From contig VXBP01010266.1 in NCBI GenBank assembly GCA_013400115.1, positions 1,798,001 through 1,862,000 on the forward strand: DNA of 64,000 bases, in the 5' to 3' direction. The translations under genes and the position numbers were made by a program. Positions 58,001 to 63,000 of the stretch are shown here, piece by piece (positions within the stretch are counted from its first letter, which is position 1; each line of letters starts with the position of its first letter). Below the pieces are notes generated by a model, which had not been told where the DNA came from, made no database searches, and worked only from the letters and a program-made list of their open reading frames with translations. This stretch comes from Rhinopomastus cyanomelas (taxonomy: Eukaryota; Chordata; Aves; Bucerotiformes; Rhinopomastidae).

Positions 58001-60013
58001 ACCAGGACTGGAGATGGCTCTGACACTACAATGATTATTAACCACTTTCACACACTGATATAACACTAGAAAACATTGACTTACTGCTGCATCATAATTG
58101 TGCTGTAATGATGGTCTACAATCAACAAACATTGACATTATAGAAAGCCTGAAAGAAAATCATCCAGTGAAATTACAATAGGCCTAAAATTTTAGCAACT
58201 TGTGTTCCCAAGATGCAGATCTGGTCTTACAGTAATGCATCTGCTTTTTGTTTTTTAGTTCCAATAAGTAGTCACACAACATCATCATATTACATTTAAA
58301 GGAAAAATGCCCAAACAAATTGTAAGCTAGAGAAAATACGCTGCACCATTCTGACTAAAATGAGCTAGTTTCACTTAAATAGGTACCTTTGGCTTATTAG
58401 AATTATACTAATTAATAGAGTTAAAATATTTCAGATATTCAAGAACAGTTTTAATTAATTTTTAAAAATCAAGAAAAAAGAATACTGGTGAAACTAGCAC
58501 TTTCACTGTAGGTAAGTTAAGATAAAAATTATATGTTTGAATTATCTTCGAAGTTGAACGAATGCCTCTTATTGTTTTTATTAAACCATTCTTGTCAAAC
58601 AGTGCACATTTCTAACAGAGTACGGAAAAGAAAATAAAGTAACTCTAGGGACTTTCTTCTTTCTTACATTTATACTGATATATGGTATCTCCATGCAAGT
58701 GAAAGAAGGGTTCTAAGTCAAAATCTGCAGTAAGTGACAGTGTAACTACTATATGAAAAAAATTCTAGCATACTACTGTTTATTTAGACATCTAAACCCC
58801 TACTTAGTGAGAAACCTGGGGCTTTTATATTTGCTTGGTTGGTATGGTTAATGGTTGGGTTTGGGTTTTTTTTTAATTGGAAACTTCTAATGTCACCAGT
58901 TTAGGTAATTTTGATGGATTTTATCCTTGCACATTATGATCTCTGTCTATACTAAATTACTCTTCACTTGAATTAAGGAGAAAGCAGTGCAAGAAGGGAA
59001 AAAACCCAAACAAAGCCCCTTGACAACTCATGTAGGATGGGGAAAAATAAAACACCTCCAGACACGTGAAACAAAATTGTCAGAGCCCAGGACTATACTG
59101 CTTTTACATTTGTTGGCTCTTCCAGATAGGAAGTAGGAACTGTAACTCAGGTAACTCATTTAGTTAAAACACAGTGACACACCATCTGTTCTAGTAATTT
59201 AAACAATTAATTGCTTTCTTGTTTCTCCTCCTTTTTCAAGTACCAGGACTAACATAATAAAGGAATTTTAACAAAGATCTTCTCAACACAAATGAAATCC
59301 ACATACACAAAAGAAGTCCTAGTCAACAGAACTTCAGAACTACATGGCTCTGACATACCACACCATGTTGCTGTGTCTTTCACTCCAACTACTAACACCT
59401 CAAAATACACACATCTTGTTTAAAAGTTAACTTTTTGTCTATTTTGACTCATGCCAAAACAAAACTGACAAGAATGGCAGCATCACCCTTGAAAAACCTT
59501 CATTTGCAATAGCAGTTACCATAGCAATCTGAAGTTTCTTTAAAACCAGTGGTAACTTGCTTCCAAGGGCTGCCTTCACATTTGTGAATCTTACAACATT
59601 TCCAAGTCCCTTGAGTTGTCCTTTCCAATTGCATCCCAACTCTGTATCAAGGCAACTCTTCCACACAGAAAGCATCTCCAGCTTTTGTGAGGGGAAGAAA
59701 AACCTGGACAATCAGGCCAGACAGAACCTATGGCAAACTCCACCAGTTTCCCAACACAAAAGATCAGGGAACCAGAACCTCAGTACATACCAAAGCAGTC
59801 TACTGAAACTCAAGTCCAAAAAAACACGTGTATCTTCTAAAGTTTGATGCTTATTTTCAAAAATTCACTCATCCATGAGTTTTGAAAAGCATTTATCAAA
59901 AAGATGACAAAACATCACCACTAGTCCAGTTGATTTACTCAGACCACATACCTGCAATAGGTCTCCTTCATCAAAACGCAGCATTTCTATTATGCCATCT
60001 GGCTGGATGAAAG
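865..60013 (-). CDS. TMEM131: TMEM131, transmembrane protein 131 (partial gene, 31 internal coding exons)
   Basis: Type I membrane protein of the ER. From the literature, its luminal PapD-like domains bind procollagen chains and its C-terminal tail binds TRAPPC8, which aids COPII transport of collagen to the Golgi. Thirty-one exons on the minus strand join in frame with GT-AG borders (4127 bases, 1375 complete codons). In the window-encoded protein the luminal part is about residues 1-1055 with 17 N-X-S/T sequons, the membrane helix about 1056-1080, and the cytosolic tail starts after it. Telling peptides are VGMPKMEKVYLHNPSSEE (E4), GVPNPYRLRPFIGARVPVNS (E6), GTAYLEAQGIWEPFRRRLSF (E29) and DDSSSTTTETSNPDTEPLLK (E31); these match TMEM131 rather than the paralogue TMEM131L as I remember them. 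The signal-peptide exon and the last exons, roughly 400 residues going by the human length of about 1880, are outside the window. No frameshift or stop was seen, so the gene looks intact. Promoter and polyadenylation site are not in view. Confidence 0.97.
1041..4804 (-). other. Intron E30-E31 (3.8 kb)
   Basis: No exon, CR1 or RNA gene was recognised in this intron. The short open frames in it show no family motif. Confidence 0.75.
4805..5397 (-). CDS. TMEM131: TMEM131 exon E30 (Ser/Gln/Pro-rich cytosolic tail)
   Basis: The largest exon, 593 bases. It encodes a low-complexity cytosolic segment: Ser-rich at first (SDSNHSSSRGIYGASGSSSR), then Gln/Pro-rich (QQLTQQQAPAVAEPLQQPP, GPQQQEQQTD), then a conserved acidic motif SSEDSDLTGLIETMEKDFDH and FTEQPLSPLAKNK. 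Acceptor TCTTCCAG, donor GTAACA. Local GC is higher than in the introns. It is probably disordered; no catalytic motif is seen. Confidence 0.96.
5833..5928 (+). mobile_element. CR1 fragment (host half, upstream part)
   Basis: Plus-strand CR1 3' region (gtgcccagagaggctgtgga, then gtgatcctgctct). It is interrupted by a minus-strand CR1 and goes on at 6211. Confidence 0.8.
5929..6200 (-). mobile_element. CR1 LINE fragment nested in another CR1
   Basis: A copy of the same subfamily as the one at 328, 5'-truncated. It sits between two parts of an older plus-strand CR1. Its borders carry ctgctctatt (5919-5928) and ctgctccatt (6201-6210), a possible 10-base target duplication with one mismatch. Confidence 0.88.
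6211..6272 (+). mobile_element. CR1 fragment (host half, 3' end)
   Basis: agggaggttggatgagatga followed by ggtcccttccag and the 3' end tcattctgtgattca. It continues directly the CR1 that stops at 5928. Confidence 0.85.
6374..6532 (-). CDS. TMEM131: TMEM131 exon E29 (second half of the membrane helix)
   Basis: Opens with SILFLLVIGTAYLEAQGIWE, which completes the membrane helix, followed by the basic cytosolic stop-transfer PFRRRLSFEASN, as expected for a type I topology. It ends RRIVGISSEG plus two bases. Acceptor TCTGCAG, donor GTAAGT. Confidence 0.97.
6533..8446 (-). other. Intron E28-E29 (1.9 kb)
   Basis: No repeat copy recognised. It contains a 10-base stem (6953-6962 with 7008-7017) with a 45-base loop and no further signal. 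Confidence 0.75.
8447..8632 (-). CDS. TMEM131: TMEM131 exon E28 (juxtamembrane and first half of the membrane helix)
   Basis: Codes for FTPDFTASRVIRELKFITTG and on to ALPRPNWELALYIIISGIM. The last dozen residues open the single membrane helix. One sequon (NAS). Acceptor TTTTCAG; the donor GTACTG is weak (+4 to +6 off consensus). Confidence 0.97.
8633..9738 (-). other. Intron E27-E28 (1.1 kb)
   Basis: AT-rich unique sequence; nothing recognised. Confidence 0.75.
9739..9925 (-). CDS. TMEM131: TMEM131 exon E27
   Basis: Codes for KMKYKEPNFTLRRTFKVENT and on to CHEFALSANASKDIVI, with sequons NFT and NAS. It is the last full PapD-like unit before the membrane. Acceptor TTTCTAG, donor GTAAGT. Confidence 0.96.
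9926..11828 (-). other. Intron E26-E27 (1.9 kb)
   Basis: More than half is the long CR1 copy (10655-11685); the rest is unique. Confidence 0.85.
10655..11685 (-). mobile_element. CR1 LINE, longest copy (about 1.0 kb)
   Basis: Minus-oriented CR1 of an older, more diverged subfamily. It runs from the 3' end (gaatgatagaacggcagagg) well into the reverse-transcriptase region, with familiar antisense blocks such as ctccagcctgtccaggtcac at 11452. Several stops and indels break any ORF. It ends about 145 bases from exon E26. Confidence 0.9.
11829..11971 (-). CDS. TMEM131: TMEM131 exon E26
   Basis: Codes for RNNLTVVDAIMVHGQGTTES and on to FKITEALLKDCSE, with one sequon (NLT). Acceptor TATGCAG, donor GTGAGT. 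A 1-kb CR1 copy begins about 145 bases into the following intron. Confidence 0.96.
11972..12617 (-). other. Intron E25-E26
   Basis: AT-rich unique sequence; nothing recognised. Confidence 0.75.
12618..12769 (-). CDS. TMEM131: TMEM131 exon E25
   Basis: Codes for VQPLPSTVGITKSPARHSVL, then SLMLKPGERKSVKVKFTPVL and NKTVSSLIVI (sequon NKT). The first half diverges from the mammalian protein as I recall it, while the K-P-G-E-R-K-S-V-K-V half is conserved. Acceptor TCTTAAG, donor GTATGA. Confidence 0.95.
12770..13509 (-). other. Intron E24-E25
   Basis: AT-rich unique sequence with a short (TA) run near 12820; nothing else recognised. Confidence 0.75.
13510..13576 (-). CDS. TMEM131: TMEM131 exon E24
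   Basis: Codes for RFNLSKPTNFNLRTLEFQVF followed by RNC, with one sequon (NLS). Acceptor TTTCAG, donor GTAAGT. The 155-base assembly gap lies in the intron just upstream in the transcript. Confidence 0.94.
13629..13951 (-). mobile_element. CR1 LINE fragment(s) spanning an assembly gap
   Basis: The left part (13629-13685) is the young CR1 3' end with a deletion after ttggaag. The right part (13841-13951) resembles a different CR1 subfamily (ccccctcgtcctgttgctac, tttttgtaggcccctctcag). The 155 N lie between them. Confidence 0.85.
13686..13840. other. Assembly gap (155 N)
   Basis: Run of 155 undetermined bases inside the intron between E23 and E24. Both flanks are CR1 sequence, so the repeat itself is the likely cause. 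No coding sequence is expected here because E23 and E24 join in phase. Confidence 0.99.
14263..14372 (-). CDS. TMEM131: TMEM131 exon E23
   Basis: Codes for EEEIFLENPADVPVYVQFLP and on to NPSTFVDKMLD plus two bases. The L-x-N-P-x-D-x-P-V motif again looks PapD/ASH-like. Acceptor TGCATAG, donor GTAAGT. Confidence 0.96.
14492..14630 (-). CDS. TMEM131: TMEM131 exon E22
   Basis: Codes for RLNAVFEVDTDLQKDVRLKI and on to WPSILSSPRHLSFPLTNTN, ending in phase 0, with one sequon (NSS). Acceptor TCTCCAG, donor GTAAGT. Confidence 0.97.
14631..16744 (-). other. Intron E21-E22 (2.1 kb)
   Basis: One CR1 copy (15664-15865); otherwise unique. Confidence 0.8.
15664..15865 (-). mobile_element. CR1 LINE fragment
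   Basis: Young-subfamily 3' end (cattagggattggaagggac) through tgtgaaaaagttccttcc, 5'-truncated. In the sense direction of the gene. Confidence 0.93.
16745..16862 (-). CDS. TMEM131: TMEM131 exon E21
   Basis: Codes for SESKVQHSAAMQEDAWDFDW and on to EIKENSSH, with one sequon (NSS). Acidic and Trp-rich. Acceptor TTTAAAG, donor GTAAGT. The intron to E20 is 100 bases. Confidence 0.95.
16963..17038 (-). CDS. TMEM131: TMEM131 exon E20
   Basis: Codes for IANIYFDPGLQCGDHCYVGL followed by PFLSK and one base. It holds two Cys (C-x4-C) that may form a luminal disulphide, which is an inference. Acceptor TTTGCAG, donor GTAAGT. Confidence 0.96.
17176..17328 (-). CDS. TMEM131: TMEM131 exon E19
   Basis: Phase 0-0 exon of 51 codons, GKVVHQSLNIMNSFSQKVKI and on to DLEPGKKSK. 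Acceptor TCTTTAG. The donor AAG|GTTTGT departs from consensus at +3 and +4. The exon is symmetric, so skipping it would remove 51 residues in frame. Confidence 0.95.
17329..20011 (-). other. Intron E18-E19 (2.7 kb)
   Basis: One plus-strand CR1 (18142-18434); otherwise nothing recognised. Confidence 0.8.
18142..18434 (+). mobile_element. CR1 LINE fragment
   Basis: Plus-strand copy: ctccaggctgctcagagaga, then ttcctgtgtgatctgcttgc, ending ccattctatgactctatga. Antisense to TMEM131. It belongs to another subfamily than the short minus copies. Confidence 0.9.
20012..20098 (-). CDS. TMEM131: TMEM131 exon E18
   Basis: Phase 0-0 exon of 29 codons, ILTIPVKAVIAVGSLTCSPK followed by HVFLPPSFP. Acceptor TTTCCAG, donor GTAAGA. 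Confidence 0.96.
20099..21349 (-). other. Intron E17-E18 (1.25 kb)
   Basis: AT-rich unique sequence with an A12 run near 20175; nothing recognised. Confidence 0.75.
21350..21454 (-). CDS. TMEM131: TMEM131 exon E17
   Basis: Phase 0-0 exon of 35 codons, VILASGYYAVFRVKLIAKEL and on to VQITTDYE. Acceptor TTTACAG, donor GTATGT. Confidence 0.96.
21455..22001 (-). other. Intron E16-E17
   Basis: Contains the CR1-like fragment at 21651-21755 and a C-run near 21951-21958. Confidence 0.8.
21651..21755 (-). mobile_element. CR1-like fragment
   Basis: atcacagtatcacagtatta then ggctggaagagacctcatag and caagtccaacc: the 3' end of a CR1-type element of a different subfamily. Short and without an ORF. Confidence 0.75.
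22002..22136 (-). CDS. TMEM131: TMEM131 exon E16
   Basis: Phase 0-0 exon of 45 codons, LAIKSWHIIGDGLAIELLTT and on to SASDQSS, with sequons NRT and NAS. Acceptor TTTTTAAG, donor GTAAGT. The intron to E15 is only 86 bases. Confidence 0.96.
22223..22333 (-). CDS. TMEM131: TMEM131 exon E15
   Basis: Phase 0-0 exon of 37 codons, YFVLPPNTEERFIDFGILSA and on to FAVINSNPIE. The motif F-x-D-F-G-x-L-S followed by N-S-N-P is a repeat signature of PapD-like strands. Acceptor TTTCTAG, donor GTAAGG. Confidence 0.97.
22624..22794 (-). CDS. TMEM131: TMEM131 exon E14
   Basis: Phase 0-0 exon of 57 codons, VQNFSKPVLIPPNESRYIFT and on to VRAYTGFLD, with sequons NES and NAS. Acceptor GATCTAG, donor GTAAGT. Confidence 0.97.
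22895..23048 (-). CDS. TMEM131: TMEM131 exon E13
   Basis: Codes for YLGFDHAATLFHIRDTAADA and on to LPEEAKPMFK. Acceptor TTAATAG, donor GTAAGC; ends in phase 0. It is the first of a cluster of exons parted by short introns. Confidence 0.97.
23049..23768 (-). other. Intron E12-E13
   Basis: AT-rich unique sequence; nothing recognised. Confidence 0.75.
23769..23877 (-). CDS. TMEM131: TMEM131 exon E12
   Basis: Codes for ASKAKKASQSSGKITVKAKE and on to EIPYQAEVLDG. Acceptor TGTACAG, donor GTAAGT. Lys-rich at its start. Two codon bases carry over to E13. Confidence 0.96.
23878..25776 (-). other. Intron E11-E12 (1.9 kb)
   Basis: One short CR1 tail (25091-25171); otherwise nothing recognised. Confidence 0.8.
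25091..25171 (-). mobile_element. CR1 LINE 3' end, very short
   Basis: About 80 bases of the young CR1 3' end (catcagggattggaagggac to cagcaggatcatt). Extreme 5' truncation. Confidence 0.92.
25777..25885 (-). CDS. TMEM131: TMEM131 exon E11
   Basis: Codes for SVRPTPQNEAITVHFKPVTL and on to KVASISFD, ending one base into a codon. Acceptor TTTGCAG, donor GTAAGT. Luminal region. Confidence 0.97.
25886..30746 (-). other. Intron E10-E11 (4.9 kb)
   Basis: One short CR1 tail (29324-29407). The remaining 4.8 kb shows no exon, RNA gene or repeat that I can name. Confidence 0.75.
29324..29407 (-). mobile_element. CR1 LINE 3' end, very short
   Basis: About 84 bases of the young CR1 3' end (cattagggagtggaagggac to ctagaccag). 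Confidence 0.92.
30747..30808 (-). CDS. TMEM131: TMEM131 exon E10
   Basis: Codes for DLPKILNLHLLNSGTKDVPI and T. Acceptor TTAACAG, donor GTAAGT. The pattern (a strand, then L-x-N-S-G) is typical of PapD/ASH-like immunoglobulin folds. Confidence 0.96.
30809..31605 (-). other. Intron E9-E10
   Basis: AT-rich unique sequence; nothing recognised. Confidence 0.75.
31606..31662 (-). CDS. TMEM131: TMEM131 exon E9
   Basis: 57-base exon coding for APGIYSSTEMLDFGTLRTQ plus the first base of the next codon. Acceptor CTTAAAG, donor GTAAAC. It sits 120 bases from E8. Confidence 0.95.
31745..31762 (-). promoter_or_regulatory. T8G10 tract just inside the E8-E9 intron (candidate splicing enhancer)
   Basis: On the gene strand eight T are followed by ten G, 21-38 bases after the E8 donor. 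G-runs and U-runs near a donor are known binding sites for hnRNP H/F and TIA1. The neighbouring donor is weak, so a helper role is plausible; this is inference. Confidence 0.4.
31783..31933 (-). CDS. TMEM131: TMEM131 exon E8
   Basis: Codes for EIPPYETKGVMRASFSSREA and on to ILPVEVEVTT, with two sequons (NHT, NAS). The acceptor is TTCATCAG. The donor GTCTGT departs from consensus at positions +3 and +4, and a T8G10 tract follows 21-38 bases into the 120-base intron. Confidence 0.95.
31934..33555 (-). other. Intron E7-E8 (1.6 kb)
   Basis: AT-rich unique sequence without recognised repeats. Confidence 0.75.
33556..33636 (-). CDS. TMEM131: TMEM131 exon E7
   Basis: Phase 0-0 exon of 27 codons: VVEMYSSGGDLHLELPTGQQ followed by GGTRKLW. 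Acceptor ACCTCAG, donor GTGAGT. Skipping would keep the reading frame. Confidence 0.97.
33637..34329 (-). other. Intron E6-E7
   Basis: AT-rich unique sequence; nothing recognised. Confidence 0.75.
34330..34452 (-). CDS. TMEM131: TMEM131 exon E6
   Basis: Phase 0-0 exon of 41 codons containing GVPNPYRLRPFIGARVPVNS, one of the most conserved stretches of the family, and one sequon (NSS). Acceptor GAACCAG, donor GTGAGC. Confidence 0.97.
34453..35169 (-). other. Intron E5-E6
   Basis: AT-rich unique sequence; nothing recognised. Confidence 0.75.
35170..35286 (-). CDS. TMEM131: TMEM131 exon E5
   Basis: Phase 0-0 exon of 39 codons, KILPGGNTSFDVVFLARVVG and on to GVFTYQ. It carries two N-glycosylation sequons (NTS twice), which fits a luminal location. 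Acceptor TTTCCAG, donor GTAAGA. Confidence 0.97.
35598..35629. repeat. Perfect hairpin, 13-base stem, 6-base loop
   Basis: tacagaacattgc (35598-35610), loop agaaag, gcaatgttctgta (35617-35629). In the intron between E4 and E5. Confidence 0.9.
36192..36229 (+). repeat. Purine-rich (GGAA/GAAA) low-complexity tract
   Basis: gaaagaaggaagaaaggaag and on in GGAA/GGGAAA units; a pyrimidine tract on the gene strand, 35 bases after the E4 donor. Confidence 0.85.
36264..36387 (-). CDS. TMEM131: TMEM131 exon E4
   Basis: Codes for PVGMPKMEKVYLHNPSSEET and on to SHFHASFFQNR, the core of the N-terminal PapD-like domain. The acceptor is TTCGGCAG and the donor GTAAGT. It ends in phase 0. Confidence 0.97.
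36525..37018 (+). mobile_element. CR1 LINE fragment (about 0.5 kb)
   Basis: Plus-strand copy with RT C-terminal coding remnants: the frame shows VAEHWNRLSREVVVESASLE. It lacks the usual terminal 60 bases, so the 3' end is lost or diverged. Antisense to TMEM131. Confidence 0.88.
39261..39314 (-). mobile_element. CR1 LINE 3' end, minimal (about 54 bases)
   Basis: ccatagaatcattagggact then ggaagggacctcaaaagatc and atctagtccaatct. The shortest clear CR1 tail in the window. Confidence 0.88.
39531..39562. repeat. Perfect hairpin, 11-base stem, 10-base loop
   Basis: gtgttgagagt (39531-39541) pairs with actctcaacac (39552-39562); loop atgcaaaaaa. In the E3-E4 intron. Confidence 0.9.
40792..40871 (+). 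repeat. Imperfect tandem duplication, period 52
   Basis: actgtgaactcaactacaac (from 40792) recurs as actgtgaactaaactacaat (from 40844), with 25 of 28 bases shared over the aligned unit. Private intronic duplication. Confidence 0.8.
41853..41885 (+). mobile_element. Possible CR1 3' end, plus strand
   Basis: ctctttatgatcttaaaagt followed by cttttccaacta looks like a plus-strand CR1 tail and lies just before the minus-strand copy at 41904 (tail to tail). Too short to be sure. Confidence 0.35.
41904..42020 (-). mobile_element. CR1 LINE 3' end
   Basis: acagaatcacagaacactag, then gggaagggacctc and cacacaggaacatgtccagg. Young subfamily, 5'-truncated. Confidence 0.92.
42931..42999 (-). CDS. TMEM131: TMEM131 exon E3
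   Basis: Codes for SVSLYRGNCRPLRFEPPMLD followed by FHEQ, the start of the conserved TMEM131-like N-terminal (PapD-like) domain. Acceptor CCTGCAG, donor GTAAGT. The first and last codons are split across introns. Confidence 0.96.
43157..43184. repeat. Perfect hairpin, 11-base stem, 6-base loop
   Basis: acttgtccagt (43157-43167) pairs with actggacaagt (43174-43184); loop cagagt. In the E2-E3 intron, close to E3. Confidence 0.9.
44068..44505 (-). mobile_element. CR1 LINE fragment, older subfamily
   Basis: gggaagggaccttcaaaagt, catccagtccaacc, ccaacctgaccttgaattct, ctcaccatcctcactgtagg, ttgtcctgttgcaacagacc. Diverged minus-strand copy of about 440 bases. Confidence 0.9.
46203..46632 (-). mobile_element. 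CR1 LINE fragment, older subfamily
   Basis: ctggaaagaacctcagatca, aggaatttcttcctaagata, ccccttgtcctgtcactaga, gtgctccagcccttgatcat. The minus frame keeps RLYLRKKFLTLRIVRHWNRL, the RT C-terminal motif. Confidence 0.9.
48961..49001 (-). CDS. TMEM131: TMEM131 exon E2
   Basis: A 41-base micro-exon coding for TETTIGLSSYQQK plus two bases of the next codon. Acceptor TTTACAG, donor GTAAGC. It bridges two long introns of about 11 and 6 kb. Its short length makes it easy to miss in automatic annotation. Confidence 0.93.
50101..50242 (-). mobile_element. CR1 LINE 3' end
   Basis: tcatagaatcattagggatt to aggagactccacaa. Young subfamily, about 140 bases, sense to the gene. Confidence 0.93.
51383..51942 (+). 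mobile_element. Solo LTR of an avian ERVL-type endogenous retrovirus
   Basis: A 560-base element with TG...CA ends (tgtactggtttgggctgg at the start, ggttaaaccacagtaaca at the end). It holds blocks familiar from avian ERVL LTRs: ttttggatttgtgctggaaa, caaggccttttctgcttctc, gttttctcacttttactctt, attctctcccccatcccac. No internal retroviral genes flank it, so it is a solo LTR left by recombination. No clear 5-base target duplication was seen (aaacc before, gccaa after). The expected AATAAA/ATTAAA-type signal is altered (ctttaaactgtc). Antisense to TMEM131. Confidence 0.85.
52564..52672 (+). repeat. G/T-rich low-complexity tract
   Basis: About 110 bases almost free of C and poor in A, with three GGGG runs (tttggggtttt, tgtggggttgg, tgtggggttta). 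On the gene strand it is C/A-rich. Confidence 0.8.
53822..53998. mobile_element. Short element with terminal inverted repeats (MITE-like candidate)
   Basis: The ends are inverted copies: taaacataggcatctgttg (53822-53840) against the reverse complement of the right end, taaacataggtaactggtg, 16 of 19 matching. The inside has no ORF. No clear target duplication. It may be a small DNA transposon remnant or another old avian repeat; I cannot name the family. Confidence 0.5.
54181..54228 (+). repeat. 24-base tandem duplication, two copies
   Basis: gactctaggtgtagttattt+tata (54181-54204) followed directly by gattctagatgtagttattt+tata (54205-54228); two mismatches. Confidence 0.9.
54743..55640 (-). 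mobile_element. CR1 LINE fragment, old and diverged (about 0.9 kb)
   Basis: tattggaaggaagctccaga, ggtccagtgctcgatcaccc, gactggacacagtactccag, gttattctcttccaggtgca. Same antisense blocks as the 10655 copy but more diverged. No ORF survives. Confidence 0.8.
55999..56019. repeat. 21-base near-perfect palindrome
   Basis: gtcctatctg-a-cagataggac: two perfect 10-base arms around one base. Confidence 0.9.
56849..56877. repeat. Adjacent AT palindromes
   Basis: ttaaattaatttaa (14-base perfect palindrome, 56849-56862) joined to atttaaatatttaaat (16-base perfect palindrome, 56862-56877). Pure A/T. Confidence 0.9.
59952..60013 (-). CDS. TMEM131: TMEM131 exon E1 (probably gene exon 2)
   Basis: Codes for FIQPDGIIEMLRFDEGDLLQ, the start of the mature luminal region just after the signal peptide. 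The acceptor is TTTGCAG and the donor GTATGT. It starts with the last two bases of a codon and ends in phase 0. No further upstream coding exon was found up to 64000. Confidence 0.9.
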
Positions 60014-63000
60014 CTGCAAAGCAAAACAAAAGTGTAAGTAACTTAACAGAAAAGTATTTTGTTGTTAAATTTAAAAGAGCTGCTCAAGAATCTAAAATCT
60101 GCTGTATACCTCATTTTGCAGATAGAGCCATGACAAGGCAAAACACCACCACAGAGTCTTAACTAAATACCAAACACCGATCTCTGATACTAATTATCTT
60201 CTAAGATCTACAATTCCAAGACTTTTGTGTTAGTAAGTACCACACTTCACAAATCAGCCTTTAGGTATAAAAATTATTAACCCCAAAGTTCACAACTTCC
60301 CTAAATAGGCTGGCTGTACCAAGCTAAGTCAGTACTACAACCAGCAAGACTTTCTGGGTACCCAAATAACTGAATTATATCTAAGCCCAGAACACTCCTC
60401 CTCTCTTAATTTCCTCTAAATGTATGGTCATAAGCAACTGTTCTTCAATTCCTCTCAAAATGCAGGTAATGCTGCTTTCTTTTAAAGACAAAGAAGTAAA
60501 CCCTTCCTGTAACACATAATGTGTACAAGAATGAAGTTCAGAGGAAATAAAAGATCAGGTCTAAATTTTACTCCCTAAAATGTTACTCACAGATGTGCAC
60601 ATACACACAAAAGGCAGGTGTATTAGGGTACAATAAAGTCAACCTGAAATAAGAAAATTATATTTTAAAAAAAAAAATCAATCATCCTCCTCTACCTCAT
60701 CACCACCTAGCTAGACAATGTATCAGTGAGCATTAACACACCCTTCTTTTCTGCAGAGGATCATCTTCAAGAGGAAGAAATTAAGATTGCTGGTGTCATT
60801 TTCAAAAGCCTCTTTTGGTAGGCAAAAAAACCCAAACACATCCCAAAGGGCAGTTTTATACAGTCACTTTGCAAGCCACCACACCTCAGCATTCTAACAC
60901 TGGTGATACATGCTGAGAAAGCAGCCCAGCTCCCAGCTTAGGTAGAAATGTGAAAATTGCCGGAGGGGAAGGAGATCCCAGATCATAAATAAAATGCATG
61001 TCCTGCAATACTAACAGTGGCATAAGCAAGACTAGTCAGTTGTCAGCAGTAATGTAGAAATTTTTGTGTGTCATTTTTGTGTATTGTTACCACCTTAATG
61101 ATTTCAGAAGTCATTATTAATCCAAGACTTGGGGGTTTAGTCAATCATTTATATTGACAAACCGTACAGAACAGAGAGCATGAGATTAAAAAAGGAAAAA
61201 ACCCCATCATCTAAAGAGCTGTTACAAGACCAAATGCAACAGCTTATGAAGATGTGGGGTTTTAAAATTTTAATTACTGGAGTAGGTCTATCCACTTAAA
61301 GTGTCTTCCTAGAAGGAATGAACAAGTGGATGTTTGACTAGCAATACTGAAGACATTCAAGTCACTGTCTTTAAAACCACTAATAAAATTTCTATGTGTG
61401 AATTGCAGCAGAACACATAAGAAAAATGAAGCTTTGAGACCTCAAGTTACAAAGTAAAGTGTGACAGCTGATCACAAGTGTGATATAAATATTATACCTG
61501 TCCTCTGCGCAAAAAAATCTTAATTACAGCTGATCTGGAGGGAAAAGTCAAGTTTTAGGTTTAGGGACAAATCAAGATTGAAATCACATTTTCTTGTCTA
61601 TTTTCTTTATTGCAAGTTCAGCAAACACAATTTAACAGAGGAACGTATCAGAGCACACCATAACATTCAAAAGGGATAAGGTTGGGGTTTTTGGTATTCT
61701 TTCTTTTTCTAGCTTTCCGCTCTAGAAACAAAATACATATAACTGCAACATCAGGCACAAAGAAGAGATCTTCTTCCTTAGAGAAGAGATTTTACATTCA
61801 GAATCTATCAACAACCACTCAAACACAGAAGATTATTTCTTCAAATATATATGTTTACAAAAAATTACAAATTCTTAATGTTTTTTCAGGCTTTTTCTCC
61901 ATTTAAAATACAACACTGTTGGAATAATGTGCAAGACAAGCGGCAGCAGTTCTTCTGTAAGGCACTGAAAGCAGCCTAAAGCCTTCTACCCAAGCAGCCC
62001 GACCACAGGCAGCCCTTCTGTAAACCACTCTCTCACTCTGCAGTTATTCTGTCTTTGTTGCACCTTATGGGAGTGGGTGACACTGTTAAGCAGAACTGCC
62101 ATTCATCATTAATCTTTTAAGAAACGTTTTCAGAGAGCAGATGACAGTGCCAGGTGAAGTCAGGCGCAGTGCAAAGCTTGGCTGTGGACTATTTCAGCAC
62201 AGTTGTATCCCAACTCAGGCTGCAATGAAGTTTGTGTGATTAGACATTTTGGTTTAGACAAACGTTCTACTTTCAGTTATTTCATCAAAGCAAGAAAATA
62301 ACAAGTCAATGCCTACACCTTCCTGAGATGAAAGACTGTTTTTTGCAACTTGGCTTCTCAAGACTCCAGAATGAAGCAACTAGTCATTTCATTTACATGA
62401 GGTGAAGACAATTACATTTTAAAAAAAGCTCCACTGACAAGTCTCAAAGAATCAGCAAAATCCCTGCAGCAGCAGCAGCAGCTCTCAAACTGTCCAATGT
62501 AGATCACAGAGAGGACAAAGCTTCTTCAAAGCGAAACGCAGGCAGTGTCCAAAGAAAACACTTCCTTCTGGGTTTTTGCTGACTGAGAAGCCGAAGCAGT
62601 TGCTCACCATTTGTGAGCATCACTGTCAGCCTAACACTGCAGCAAATACTTCAGTACTCTGGAAGAGTAAACTGCAGCAATGTAAGAACTACTGACTGTG
62701 CCATTTTGGTCACCCCTGCCACACACTTGGCAACAGCTACAAGAGGGGTAGGAAGCAGTTCAGCTGCCAGAGCACCATCTGCCACTGCACAGATCACCAG
62801 TCAAACTAGGAAATTACACATTAGGAAAATAATTTCTTCCTGACCTTACACACAATTTGAAGTTTGACTACAATAGTTGTTAGTCAGACTTTAAAAGTTA
62901 TTAGCCAAATTTTACATGTTATTAGCATGTTCAGGGCCCAAAGAAGGAAAACAACAATTCACATCTACAGATTTCAAGGCTGGGAAAAAATCTGCCTCCT

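Larger units (their letters stand above)
49002..59951 (-). other. Intron E1-E2 (10.9 kb, the longest complete one)
   Basis: Holds the CR1 at 50101, the solo LTR, the G/T-rich tract, the TIR element, the 24-base duplication, the old CR1 at 54743 and several palindromes. From 57000 to 59950 nothing was recognised. Confidence 0.8.

Noticed and set aside
62464..62484. (CAG)n microsatellite or polyglutamine coding run
   Set aside because: Only five units, in an intron, without an exon around it.
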